Assembly: GCF_028745515.1 (NCBI RefSeq)
Contig: NZ_JAQZSG010000011.1
Span: forward strand, 91,847 to 155,846
Direction of reading: 5' to 3'
DNA length: 64,000 nt
Source of the DNA: Paenibacillus thermotolerans
GTDB lineage: Bacteria > Bacillota > Bacilli > Paenibacillales > YIM-B00363
Position numbers and translations under genes: made by a program. The notes under the pieces are model-generated. The model saw only the letters and a list, made by a program, of their open reading frames with translations. It searched no databases and had not been told where the DNA came from. This document shows positions 8,151 to 15,490 of this stretch, in pieces; position 1 is the first letter of the stretch, and each line of letters starts with the position of its first letter.

Positions 8151-9074
8151 ATGGCGACTGCGTTTCCGGCGATATCCGAGGAGCTGCGTGTACAGCGGCT
8201 CGCTCACCCCGGCCGCAAAATCCGGATGGTGCTCGACACCGACACGTTCAATGAAATCGACGACCAATTCGCCGTCGTCTATGCGCTGAAATCTCCGGAG
8301 GCGATGGAGGTCGAAGCGTTGTACGCGGCTCCGTTCTTCAACGAGCTGTCGAGCGGACCGGCGGACGGAATGGAGAAGAGCTATCAGGAAATATTGAAAA
8401 TCCGAAGCATTCTCGGACGGGAAGACATTCCGGCGTACCGCGGCTCCGCCGCTTACTTGCCGGGCGCGGACCGGCCGGTCGAGAGCGAAGCGGCCCGCGA
8501 TTTAGTGAGCCGCGCCATGGCGAGCGATCCGTCGGATCCGCTGTATGTCGTGGCGATCGGAGCGATCACCAACGTCGCATCGGCGCTGCTGCTCGAACCG
8601 CGGATTGCGGAGCGCATCGTTGTCGTCTGGCTTGGCGGCAACGCCATGCACTGGCCGGACACGCGCGAGTTTAATTTGCAGCAGGATATTCACGCGTCCC
8701 GTCTCGTGCTCGATTGCGGCGTGCCGCTGGTCATCGTGACGTGCATGGGGGTCGCCACGCATTTGACCACGACGCTGTCGGAGCTGGCCGAGCATGTGAA
8801 AGGGAAAAGCCCGATCGGCGATTACTTATACGAAACTTACAAGGGGTGCGCTTCCGACCACTATGCCTATTCCCGGGTCATCTGGGATATTTCCGTAATC
8901 GCGTGGCTGAACAATCCGGCTTGGTGCCCGAGCTCGCTGGTGCACAGTCCGCATTTGTCGGACGATCTGCGGTGGAGCTTCAACCCGCACAGGCACTTCA
9001 TCCGCTGCGTGCAGTTTATTCAGCGGGACAGCGTGTTCCGGGATTTGTTCCGGAAAGTCGCAAGCGCTCAATGA
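8151..9074 (+). CDS. Inosine-uridine-preferring nucleoside hydrolase family protein
   Basis: 307 residues, ATG 8151 behind a perfect AAGGAGG. The N-terminal VLDTDTFNEIDDQFA is the calcium-binding and catalytic Asp signature of IU nucleoside hydrolases (DTD-x-DD). VAIGAITNVASALL, WLGGNAMHW and the EFNLQQDIHASRLVL segment also fit. These enzymes split the N-glycosidic bond of nucleosides for salvage; substrate choice cannot be read here. It stands alone. Confidence 0.88.
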   Translation: MATAFPAISEELRVQRLAHPGRKIRMVLDTDTFNEIDDQFAVVYALKSPEAMEVEALYAAPFFNELSSGPADGMEKSYQEILKIRSILGREDIPAYRGSAAYLPGADRPVESEAARDLVSRAMASDPSDPLYVVAIGAITNVASALLLEPRIAERIVVVWLGGNAMHWPDTREFNLQQDIHASRLVLDCGVPLVIVTCMGVATHLTTTLSELAEHVKGKSPIGDYLYETYKGCASDHYAYSRVIWDISVIAWLNNPAWCPSSLVHSPHLSDDLRWSFNPHRHFIRCVQFIQRDSVFRDLFRKVASAQ

Positions 9075-9222
9075 CGGTGGCGGCGTACGAATGAAGCGCA
9101 AAAATCGACCGTCTTCCCGATCATTCGGGATCGTGTGACAAATTTTACTGGCTGAGAAAACTTTCCTCCTTTATAATGGTGACATATGATTATGTAGCCT
9201 GCAGGAGGGGAACTCGATTATC

Positions 9223-10497
9223 ATGTCTTGGACGATTGTTCGAAAGATGGTTCTCGGCATATCTTGCGTTTCGGCTGTAACTTACGGCACGAGCGCCTTT
9301 TTTATTTTTGTTCTGAAGCCGTACTTGGCTCCGTCGATGCCCGACGGGATATACATAAGCGGTGTGCTGGCACTGGGCGTGTTCTGGACCGGCTTTCTCG
9401 GATGGTTGGCCGCAAGAGCGCTCGCGAATCCGCTCCGCAAACTGACCGAAGCTTTGAATACGGCCGCGCAAGGTGACCTTCGCATTGAAATTCCGGCATA
9501 TTCGAGTAAAGACGAAATCGGAATGCTCACCGAATCGGTCGGGACGATGCTGCACAATTTGCGGGAAACGATTCGCGACGTATCGGAAAGTGTGGCCATG
9601 TCGTCGCGGCAAGCGTCTTCCTTGAGTACGGCGACTCAGCACGCCGCCCGAGGGGCGGAGACGATCCGCAACGTTACGGAGCAAATATCAATCGGCGCCG
9701 AGCGGCAATCCGAATCGACGCGCTCGACGCTAATTTCCGTGGAGCAGGTAGTACAGTCGGCTAATTCCGTAGAGCAGCACGCCGGACAAGCGAAGCTCTC
9801 GGCGGAACGGCTCCGGAATGCGGCGCGGGAAACCGGCGCAGCCATTCAAGCGCTGGTCACCGGCTTATCCCAAATGATCGAATCGACCAGAGGTTCGATT
9901 CAGGATATGAATCGGCTGCAGGAGGAGGCGGCCGAGATCGGAAACATTTCATTGCTTGTACAGCAAATTTCCAGCCAAACGCAGCTTCTCGCATTGAATG
10001 CGACGATTGAGGCGGCTCACGCGGGCGAGCACGGGCAAGCCTTCGGGGTTGTAGCCGCCGAGGTGCGGAAGCTGTCGGAGCAAACGTCGGAAGCTGCCGC
10101 GCATATCGACGAATTGATCGGCCGAATGCAGAGAGGCGTAGTCGATGCGGTGACGCGGATCGAGTTGGATGCTGCGGCGGCTGAAGCGGAGGCCGTCAGA
10201 GGCGAACAGGCAACGGAGGCACTCAAGGATATGGAGAGAGCGGTGGGCGAATCGGCCGCCGCAGTTGGCATTATATATGAAGGCACACAGGCGCAGGCTG
10301 CGGATGTAGAGGCTGCGCTCGGCGAGACGAAGCTCGTTGCCGAAGCGGCGGTACGGATCGGCGAAGGGGCCAGGCAGGCAGCCGATGCGGTTAAGGAGCA
10401 ATTCGCTGTGATGGAGGAAATTGCGGCTTCCACGGAAGAATTAAAAGTGTACGGGGAGCGATTGCAAGGGAAGATGGGCAAATTCATTCTCGAATAA
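9223..10497 (+). CDS. Methyl-accepting chemotaxis protein without a large extracellular domain
   Basis: 424 residues. Two membrane segments (about 7-29 and 42-62) are separated by only about 12 residues, so there is no room for an external ligand domain. A HAMP region follows (NPLRKLTEALNTAAQGDLRIEI), then a long coiled coil with the conserved hairpin LLALNATIEAAHAGEHGQAFGVVAAEVRKLSEQ (cited only as landmark: LALNATIEAAHAGE). It should relay to CheA/CheW, perhaps sensing the membrane or cytoplasm. A TATAAT lies at 9172-9177. A strong terminator follows. Confidence 0.92.
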   Translation: MSWTIVRKMVLGISCVSAVTYGTSAFFIFVLKPYLAPSMPDGIYISGVLALGVFWTGFLGWLAARALANPLRKLTEALNTAAQGDLRIEIPAYSSKDEIGMLTESVGTMLHNLRETIRDVSESVAMSSRQASSLSTATQHAARGAETIRNVTEQISIGAERQSESTRSTLISVEQVVQSANSVEQHAGQAKLSAERLRNAARETGAAIQALVTGLSQMIESTRGSIQDMNRLQEEAAEIGNISLLVQQISSQTQLLALNATIEAAHAGEHGQAFGVVAAEVRKLSEQTSEAAAHIDELIGRMQRGVVDAVTRIELDAAAAEAEAVRGEQATEALKDMERAVGESAAAVGIIYEGTQAQAADVEAALGETKLVAEAAVRIGEGARQAADAVKEQFAVMEEIAASTEELKVYGERLQGKMGKFILE

Positions 10498-10514
10498 AGT
10501 CGCATATTTACTTT

Positions 10515-10550
10515 AAGCAGGCCGATCCCTAATCGGCTTGCTTTTTTTTC
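10515..10550 (+). terminator. Terminator after chemoreceptor gene
   Basis: Stem AAGCAGGCCGAT / ATCGGCTTGCTT with CCTA loop, then a T-run. Confidence 0.9.
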
Positions 10551-10633
10551 TTCCTATACGGGTCGGTTGACCATATCGGACGGATGCCGTTCTGAGTAGA
10601 ATAAATGGACGTAAAGGGAGAGGAGGTAAAGCC

Positions 10634-10951
10634 TTGCAGCTTATTAGTCCGATCAACGCTGCCACTTGTACGCCTTATATCGGCCGGCAGGTTTGCGCCG
10701 TTCTTGTGGATGGAACGCCAGTCGTCGGAACACTCGCGGGTGTAACGCCGGATGGATTGCAGTTTAATGCGGCTTATCCTGGCGCAACCGTGCTTTCCAC
10801 GCAACCCGGGAAAGCGAAGAAGCAGCTGAAAGCTCTCAATGAAAAAGCGAAAACAAAGTTCTTCGGTTTCCCTGGCTTCGGATTCGGAGCTTTCTTCCTT
10901 CCGTGGGCGCTTTTGTCGCTGCTGTTCCTTACTCCGTTCTTCTTTATTTAA
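10634..10951 (+). CDS. Small protein with Lsm-like N-terminal half and Phe-rich hydrophobic tail; unknown, possible spore envelope protein
   Basis: 105 residues from TTG 10634 behind GAGAGGAGGT. Residues 10-45 (IGRQVCAVLVDGTPVVGTLAGVTPDG...) look like a short beta-barrel strand pair. Residues 62-78 contain KKQLKALNEKAKTKFFGF, and the end (79-105) is Gly/Phe-rich and hydrophobic, finishing in LTPFFFI. The KAKTK-FGF stretch resembles the N terminus of the Gly/Ala/Thr-repeat protein at 43782-44138. Neighbours are YjcZ-like peptides and gerP genes, so a spore-surface role is plausible but inferred. Confidence 0.6.
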   Translation: MQLISPINAATCTPYIGRQVCAVLVDGTPVVGTLAGVTPDGLQFNAAYPGATVLSTQPGKAKKQLKALNEKAKTKFFGFPGFGFGAFFLPWALLSLLFLTPFFFI

Positions 10952-10968
10952 TGTACATGCACGGATCG

Positions 10969-11007
10969 AAAAAACCGGAGGTGCTCCCGAGCATCTGCCG
11001 GTTTTTT
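10969..11007 (+). terminator. Terminator
   Basis: AAAAAACCGG and CCGGTTTTTT arms enclosing a second small stem (GGTGCTC/GAGCATC). Confidence 0.85.
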
Positions 11008-11071
11008 CAAGAGAAATACGACTGCATTGGAGACCGGAACTATACGCAGGCGGTTTTCTTGGCGCCATAAC

Positions 11072-11117
11072 AAGAAAAAAAGCCGGCAGGTAAACATCGG
11101 TTTACCCGCCGGCTTAT
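11072..11117 (-). terminator. Terminator of the YjcZ-like peptide genes
   Basis: AAGCCGGC...GCCGGCTT with inner GGTAAAC/GTTTACC arms. Read on the minus strand it ends in a seven-T run just after the stop at 11146. Confidence 0.8.
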
Positions 11118-11145
11118 TTACTTGGCCGGCATAAGCCGGACGTTC

Positions 11146-11256
11146 TTAGATGAAGAACGAACGAGTAATGATGACAAGCAGGATATACAATACGAGAATA
11201 AATGCTGTGCTAGCACCGAAACCGCCGAAACCTCCGAAACCTCCTACACAGGACAT
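11146..11256 (-). CDS. YjcZ-family sporulation peptide
   Basis: 36 residues: an N-terminal Gly/Phe segment (SCVGGFGGFGGFG), then a single hydrophobic helix (STAFILVLYILLVIIT) ending in RSFFI. This is the layout of the YjcZ/YczN-type sporulation peptides common in Bacillaceae and Paenibacillaceae. The start has GAGAGGGGG upstream. Too short for ordinary gene finders. A second copy lies immediately upstream and a third at 18093-18185. Confidence 0.75.
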   Translation of the reverse strand: MSCVGGFGGFGGFGASTAFILVLYILLVIITRSFFI

Positions 11257-11307
11257 GGAAACGCCCCCTCTCACCGTATTATTCGAGATGAAATACGAAC
11301 CTCCGCA

Positions 11308-11427
11308 TTAAATTACAAATGTCATAGAGATAATGACAAGAAGGATAAACAGCACTAGAATGACACCTGTACTAGCAAAGAGCCCGCCTCCGAAGCAACC
11401 CGTACCGAAGCCGCCTGCAAATCCCAT
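11308..11427 (-). CDS. YjcZ-family sporulation peptide
   Basis: 39 residues beginning MGFAGGFGTGCFGGGLF and continuing into a hydrophobic helix (ASTGVILVLFILLVIIS) with MTFVI at the end. The start codon is preceded by AAAGGAGGAA. It lies 51 nt upstream of the 36-residue paralogue on the same strand. The segment STxxILVLxILLVII is nearly identical in the three copies of this window. Confidence 0.75.
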   Translation of the reverse strand: MGFAGGFGTGCFGGGLFASTGVILVLFILLVIISMTFVI

Positions 11428-11600
11428 CTGCGTTCCTCCTTTCCCTTATCCTGTGAGTCATTATATTCACCCGATGCCCTGCGGATTGGACGGATACACC
11501 ATAAATCAAAAAAGCGGGCAAACACCCGGCATACCCTTTGCAGGCAAGTAACGATTTAATCATAAGCGCCATATGATGAAAGGACTGGAGGAATGGTTAA

Positions 11601-11816
11601 ATGCCTACGGTGAACAACATCTTTAACATAAAGATTACTTATGTCGCCAATAACGGTTCCATAAATTTCGGAAATACGATTCAAAAGGGCCATACGGCGA
11701 ACCAAAAGAGCGTCGGCGGTTTCTCGGTCATCGGTGACGGCAGCTTAGGAATGAATGCGGAGCTAAGCAAAGTGAACGATCCTGATTTTGCCGATCAGCC
11801 CAATAGTCAAGTGTAG
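11601..11816 (+). CDS. GerPA/GerPF-family spore germination protein
   Basis: 71 residues. VNNIFNIKITYVANNGSINFGNTIQKGHTANQKSVGG follows the GerPA/PF pattern of a short beta hairpin plus INFG(D/N), and the end DPDFADQPNSQV matches the D-P-D-x-x-D-Q-P tail of GerPF. RBS GGAGG lies upstream. GerP proteins are inner-coat proteins needed for germinant access to receptors. This is the first gene of a second, shortened gerP-like cluster, 1.8 kb before the main one, and may supply the GerPF that the main operon lacks. Confidence 0.8.
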   Translation: MPTVNNIFNIKITYVANNGSINFGNTIQKGHTANQKSVGGFSVIGDGSLGMNAELSKVNDPDFADQPNSQV

Positions 11817-11826
11817 AAGGTGCGCC

Positions 11827-12069
11827 ATGAATATCAATATCGGAATGATCAAGGTAAACACGATCGGTACGATTGGTTCTCTAAATATCGGGAAAGTCAT
11901 CTTGTGCAGAAATGAGAGCAATGTGGCTCAGTATGGCACAGGGGAAATGGTTGGCGACGGAGTGAAGCATATACCGGAGAAGGTGCCGTCGCAGCAGCTC
12001 GAGCTGCCGGAAGCGCCGGAACCTTCTCCGGTGCCGCCCGTACCGGCCGCGCCCCCGGCAGCCTCATAA
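11827..12069 (+). CDS. Small GerP-associated protein with proline-rich tail
   Basis: 80 residues from ATG 11827 (GAAGGTG upstream). The first 30 residues (MNINIGMIKVNTIGTIGSLN and onward, IGKVILCRNES) have the beta-rich INxIGxxxxLNIG pattern of GerPB/GerPD/GerPE-type proteins. The C-terminal 30 residues are Pro/Ala/Glu-rich (PEAPEPSPVPPVPAAPPAAS). It follows the GerPF-like gene by 10 nt and precedes a GerPC-like gene, so it is probably part of a small spore-coat operon. Confidence 0.65.
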   Translation: MNINIGMIKVNTIGTIGSLNIGKVILCRNESNVAQYGTGEMVGDGVKHIPEKVPSQQLELPEAPEPSPVPPVPAAPPAAS

Positions 12070-12107
12070 TAATATTTCCGCCGAATAAGGAGTGTGAAAA
12101 ACTCGCC

Positions 12108-12434
12108 ATGTACAATTACCATGCCTATTTGCAAATGCTGGAGCATCGTGTGAGGCAGCTGGAAGACCGCGCCTTGCTCGCCGAGAAAGAAGTCAAAGAT
12201 CTGAAAGAGGCGCTTCAGAAGATCAAGCCGGTCAATATCGAGGCGATCAACTACAAAGTGCAAGAGCTTGCGGTCAGAGATTTGTCGGGAACGCTGAATA
12301 TCGGATTGACGGCATTGTCCGACCCGGAGCAGCTGCAGCAATGGCTTCATCAAGGCGAGGGAGACTCCTCCGGCGGCGAAGTGACGCTCGAAAACCTGCA
12401 GCACACTCAAGAAGGAGATGGTCAGCTTGGCTGA
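12108..12434 (+). CDS. Short GerPC-like coiled-coil protein
   Basis: 108 residues. An N-terminal coiled coil (about 6-43) is followed by VNIEAINYKVQELAVRDLSGTLNIGL. This is the GerPC signature also seen in the full-length GerPC at 13849-14502 (NIEKIEYNFEQLKVETLEGTLTIGI), but the long C-terminal half of GerPC is missing. The RBS AAGGAGTG is somewhat far (about 14 nt). The next frame starts inside its last codons. Confidence 0.75.
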   Translation: MYNYHAYLQMLEHRVRQLEDRALLAEKEVKDLKEALQKIKPVNIEAINYKVQELAVRDLSGTLNIGLTALSDPEQLQQWLHQGEGDSSGGEVTLENLQHTQEGDGQLG

Positions 12435-12735
12435 CGCTAACGAGAAGGGAAATCCGTGCCTCCGATGCGGTTATGAACCCGACAAAAAAGATCAATATTG
12501 CGTAGCTTGCGGGGCTCCGGTCGTAAACCGGTGTATGGACGAGGGGGGGCTGCTGAATGAACCGTGCAACAACGTTTGCGGTCCGAACGCGGCCTTTTGC
12601 CCGAAATGCGGTTGTAAGACGGCTTTCAATAAGGCGGGGCTTGTACCGTCCCCGTATCCCGAAAATCAGGTGCTGGCAAGGGATGAAACGCAGGAAATGA
12701 ATCTGTTTTCGCATCGGTTTTTTATGACGGATTAA
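12427..12735 (+). CDS. Double zinc-ribbon protein at the end of the gerP-like cluster
   Basis: 102 residues from TTG 12427, 9 nt after AAGGAG; an ATG at 12418 has no spacing from that site. Two Cys4 ribbons are visible: C-x2-C-x10-C-x2-C (CLRCGY ... YCVACG) and C-x3-C-x6-C-x2-C (CNNVCG ... FCPKCG). The C-terminal 40 residues have no motif. It overlaps the end of the GerPC-like gene, so translation is probably coupled. Its role in a spore-coat operon is unknown. Confidence 0.7.
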   Translation: MADANEKGNPCLRCGYEPDKKDQYCVACGAPVVNRCMDEGGLLNEPCNNVCGPNAAFCPKCGCKTAFNKAGLVPSPYPENQVLARDETQEMNLFSHRFFMTD

Positions 12736-12786
12736 AAGCCCCAAGGGTAAGAGAAAGCGGTTCGTCTCCGCCCCTTGGGGAATCTT
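12734..12786. terminator. Bidirectional terminator
   Basis: GCCCCAAGGG and CCCCTTGGGG arms between converging genes. A-runs and T-runs flank both sides. Confidence 0.7.
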
Positions 12787-13259
12787 TACTCTTCGATATA
12801 CACTTCATGAAACGATTTCGGCTCCCGAATTTTCGGCATCCGGACTTCCAGAACACCTTCCTTATATACGGCTTGCGACCGTTTCGGATTGACCGGCTTC
12901 TCCAGCTTAATTTCCTGCAGCTTTCCCGACGGGAGCTCGATCCGGACTTTTCTTCGGTTGACGGACGCTTTGACCTCGTGCGGCGACATATTTTTCGGTA
13001 TATTCAAACGCAAAATGACGCTGCGATGCGTTTCGAACAAGTCGTAGCTTAACAATGCGGAGGCAAACGGATTAAAGACGTTCGGCTGCAAGCCTTCATT
13101 TAAGTACCGGTCGATGCTTTTCTTCACGATGTCGCCTACCCAAGAGTTGTTTCGGATCGATCCGCCGTTCATAAAATCTTTCGGTAAGAAAGGGAATTGC
13201 TTCAGCATTTGTTTTTCAAATTCGCCCCAGTCCACCGGGAAATTGGAATCATTCATCAC
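12786..13259 (-). CDS. Hsp20/alpha-crystallin family protein (CotM/YocM-like)
   Basis: 157 residues. The alpha-crystallin domain spans about 70-155: DLFETHRSVILRLNIPKNMSPHEVKASVNRRKVRIEL, then VYKEGVLEVRMPK with the conserved G-x-L. The N terminus is Phe/Pro-rich, and the C-terminal IxI anchor is absent or weak. Its place between two gerP clusters, and a sporulation-type -10 upstream, suggest a coat-associated small heat shock protein like B. subtilis CotM rather than a stress chaperone. This is inferred from context. Confidence 0.8.
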   Translation of the reverse strand: MMNDSNFPVDWGEFEKQMLKQFPFLPKDFMNGGSIRNNSWVGDIVKKSIDRYLNEGLQPNVFNPFASALLSYDLFETHRSVILRLNIPKNMSPHEVKASVNRRKVRIELPSGKLQEIKLEKPVNPKRSQAVYKEGVLEVRMPKIREPKSFHEVYIEE

Positions 13260-13287
13260 CCTACCGTCCTCTCCAAGATGATCTCTA

Positions 13288-13320
13288 TATTTTATGACGC
13301 GAGCGCAGAGGTGATACTAA
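13288..13320 (-). promoter_or_regulatory. Sporulation-type promoter for the Hsp20 gene
   Basis: On the minus strand CATAAAATA fits the sigma-K -10 (CATANNNTA) and nearly fits the sigma-E -10. A GTATCA element lies 15 nt upstream. Confidence 0.4.
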
Positions 13321-13335
13321 CGGGACTTTAGCGGA

Positions 13336-13362
13336 ACATGGACATGGGTTCAACATATATTA
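13336..13362 (+). promoter_or_regulatory. Sigma-K-like promoter of gerPABCDE
   Basis: AC at 13336-13337, a 16-nt spacer, then CATATATTA at 13354-13362, matching the sigma-K pattern AC-N16/17-CATANNNTA. gerP is known to be sigma-K-dependent in Bacillus. The start codon is 30 nt downstream. Confidence 0.6.
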
Positions 13363-13391
13363 GTAATATGCGGCGAAAGGGGTAGCTTCTA

Positions 13392-13622
13392 ATGCCGGCT
13401 ATTGTAGGCAATATAAAAATATTAAGCGTCGGGTCCAGCGGGATCGTGCAGTTCGGAGATGCGCTGTTTCTGGTTCCCCGGAGCACCTCAAAGACGTTCT
13501 CCGGATCGGGCTCCTTCAATACGGGGGATTTCCCGGTGACGAATTCAGGGGTTAATATGACGCAAACCTGGGACCCGGATTTGATAGACTCGTCGGTTAC
13601 GAAGGGGGTCGGACCGTTATAA
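13392..13622 (+). CDS. gerPA: Spore germination protein GerPA
   Basis: 76 residues. MPAIVGNIKILSVGSSGIVQ continues into FGDALFLVPRSTSKTFSGSGSFNTGDF, the classic GerPA/PF sequence, ending in DPDLIDSS. First gene of the main gerP operon, 2 nt before gerPB. GerP proteins localise to the inner spore coat and let nutrients reach the germinant receptors. Preceded by AAAGGGG and a sigma-K-like promoter. Confidence 0.92.
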   Translation: MPAIVGNIKILSVGSSGIVQFGDALFLVPRSTSKTFSGSGSFNTGDFPVTNSGVNMTQTWDPDLIDSSVTKGVGPL

Positions 13623-13623
13623 T

Positions 13624-13821
13624 ATGCAAATTGTTCAAACGATCTCCATACAAAATTTACGCATAGAAGGCATTACCAATTCATCCGTGCTGCAAATCGG
13701 CACCGCCGGAATCATAAAAGCTCTATCCAATCTATACAACACAGGTGCCTTTACCGGCCCTGCGCCGGCACCCGGCGAGCTGTCGGGAACGCCGCTGATT
13801 CCATTTACGGGCGGCCGGTAA
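13624..13821 (+). CDS. gerPB: Spore germination protein GerPB
   Basis: 65 residues. IQNLRIEGITNSSVLQIGTAG followed by IIKALSNLYNTGAFTGPAP is the GerPB signature, ending in a Pro/Gly-rich tail. The start ATG lies 1 nt after the gerPA stop with only a weak ribosome site, so translation is probably coupled to gerPA. Confidence 0.9.
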   Translation: MQIVQTISIQNLRIEGITNSSVLQIGTAGIIKALSNLYNTGAFTGPAPAPGELSGTPLIPFTGGR

Positions 13822-13848
13822 ACATCGCGTTCCAAGGGGAGTGATTCC

Positions 13849-14502
13849 ATGTTCACAAACCAGCAGGCTATGAATATATTATGCGAGACATACCGTCTCG
13901 TCCGCTGGCAAACGGAGAGGATCGCGCAGCTGGAGGTTGAGCTGTCCGAAATCAAGAGCCAGCTGCAAAGCCTGCAATCCTCCCCTCGAACGAATATTGA
14001 AAAGATCGAATATAACTTCGAGCAGCTAAAGGTGGAAACGCTGGAGGGTACGCTGACGATCGGCATAAGCGGGGCGGGCTTAACGGGGAACATCGAGGAC
14101 TTGATGGCCGGTCAGCAGCATTCGCAAGACGTGTCGATCGGCCAACAGGGAGACGATGCCGGAGGCGGGATGCTGTCCCGGCTTCGGGGGGAGGTAAACC
14201 AATACATACATAACAGCATCTCAAGCAGTATCGACAAACGATCCGAAGCAATGCAAGTGCCAATTACCCCCGAACAAAAAAGCATGATCTTGGAAGATAT
14301 GGTCCGGCAAGCCGGAGAGCGAATCACATTGTATATAAAACAGCTGAAGGAAACATTGGCGGACGGGGACCCGTCGCTGCCCGGGCAGGTATTCGAACGG
14401 CTGCGCGGCGATATCGATTTGGCGGTCGATGCGTATATCGAGCATTTCCGAAAGGATGAGGAAGATGATCAGACAGGCACCGGCAATACAAGTGATCAAT
14501 AG
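13849..14502 (+). CDS. gerPC: Spore germination protein GerPC
   Basis: 217 residues. Coiled coil at about 10-45 (IAQLEVELSEIKSQLQSLQS), then NIEKIEYNFEQLKVETLEGTLTIGISG, the GerPC hallmark, and a helical C-terminal half (about 100-205) typical of the full-length protein. AAGGGGAGTG lies upstream of ATG 13849. Its 3' end overlaps gerPD by 38 nt. Confidence 0.9.
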   Translation: MFTNQQAMNILCETYRLVRWQTERIAQLEVELSEIKSQLQSLQSSPRTNIEKIEYNFEQLKVETLEGTLTIGISGAGLTGNIEDLMAGQQHSQDVSIGQQGDDAGGGMLSRLRGEVNQYIHNSISSSIDKRSEAMQVPITPEQKSMILEDMVRQAGERITLYIKQLKETLADGDPSLPGQVFERLRGDIDLAVDAYIEHFRKDEEDDQTGTGNTSDQ

Positions 14503-14653
14503 GCAGCTTCAGGTGAATCACATCCGCATTATCGGCGTAGCGAGCTCGGCCGTTGTCCTTGTCGGAGATACGCGGAGCATTAACTGCTCTTCTATCTTCG
14601 ATACGCCGCCGGAATCTTTGATCGTGGGTCCGCTCGTTCCATTTGTAACGTAA
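14465..14653 (+). CDS. gerPD: Spore germination protein GerPD
   Basis: 62 residues from ATG 14465 (GAGGA upstream), inside the end of gerPC. HIRIIGVASSAVVLVGDTRS and SSIFDTPPESLIVGPLVPF match GerPD along nearly its full length. Two further in-frame ATG codons upstream (14429, 14456) have no better ribosome site. Confidence 0.9.
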   Translation: MIRQAPAIQVINRQLQVNHIRIIGVASSAVVLVGDTRSINCSSIFDTPPESLIVGPLVPFVT

Positions 14654-14665
14654 GGAGAATACCAT

Positions 14666-15037
14666 ATGTTTAGAACGTCGAGAGTCGGCGGAATCAAAGT
14701 CAGATCGCTGCTGTTTTCCTCCACCATACACGTCGGAGACTGTTTAAACATATCTCCGCACAGCTCCGTGCTCGCGATTCAAAGGGAGCAGCCGCGTTTT
14801 CGGGGGAATGAAGGAGACTTAAGCCGATATCCGGTGTTTCAACAGCCGTTCGTCCGGCCGGAGCACGAGGAGCCGGATTTTATGTCGGTCGAGTCGCTTG
14901 ACCCGTTCATCGATGTCGGTATCGTTGATATTATCGGTATTTCCGTAGCTGCCGTCCTGCAAATCGGCAGCACGGGGGATGTAGACACGACGACAAGGGT
15001 AAAGCATGTACGCGAGATTTTGCCGCGGCGGCGCTAA
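14666..15037 (+). CDS. gerPE: Spore germination protein GerPE
   Basis: 123 residues. HVGDCLNISPHSSVLAIQRE, then FRGNEGDLSRYPVFQQPF, and VGIVDIIGISVAAVLQIGST with a C-terminal TRVKHVREIL are all GerPE features. TAAGGAG precedes ATG 14666. It is the last gene of the operon; no gerPF follows. Instead a convergent ymaF-like gene begins 9 nt after the stop. Confidence 0.9.
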   Translation: MFRTSRVGGIKVRSLLFSSTIHVGDCLNISPHSSVLAIQREQPRFRGNEGDLSRYPVFQQPFVRPEHEEPDFMSVESLDPFIDVGIVDIIGISVAAVLQIGSTGDVDTTTRVKHVREILPRRR

Positions 15038-15045
15038 GAAGCAGG

Positions 15046-15429
15046 CTACCAGTTGGAAGGCTCCTGGCCGATCGGCGTGCCTGTTCGTCCAAAGAATGCG
15101 TGGGTGTGACGGGGAATCTCCTGCACCGTTTCATAGTAGTTTCCTAAAAAAATAAACGGCTCATCGTCAACCTCGGCGCTGATTTCATGCACGTGAGAGC
15201 CGTCCGGCAGCGGAATTGCAGGCCGTGTCGAACCGAAAAACCGATGGAAATGGCCGGCATCGGTTCTGGTTATCCCTTGGTACCGATGAACATGTCCGTC
15301 CGTACCGGAGCCGTTCGTCGGATACGTATTTAGGACCAGGAAATGGGCGTGGCCCATCGTTTCGGATGTGAGCGCAGCAAAGCCGTGAGCGTGCGCCGGA
15401 GCCGGAAACCGGTCATGCTTCGCAACCAT
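15046..15429 (-). CDS. YmaF family protein
   Basis: 127 residues from the ATG at 15429, 8 nt after AAGGAGTTG. HAHGFAALTSETMGHAHFLV, GHVHRYQGITR, GHFHRFFGSTRPAIPLPDGSHVHEISAEV and RHTHAFFGRTG form regular His-x-His blocks as in the family member at 6764-7153. Function unknown. It converges on gerPE with almost no gap and has no separate terminator. Confidence 0.85.
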   Translation of the reverse strand: MVAKHDRFPAPAHAHGFAALTSETMGHAHFLVLNTYPTNGSGTDGHVHRYQGITRTDAGHFHRFFGSTRPAIPLPDGSHVHEISAEVDDEPFIFLGNYYETVQEIPRHTHAFFGRTGTPIGQEPSNW

Positions 15430-15490
15430 TAAGGTGACAACTCCTTTTTTGTGCAATACCATTCAGACGGAAAGGATTTGATATGCAGCT

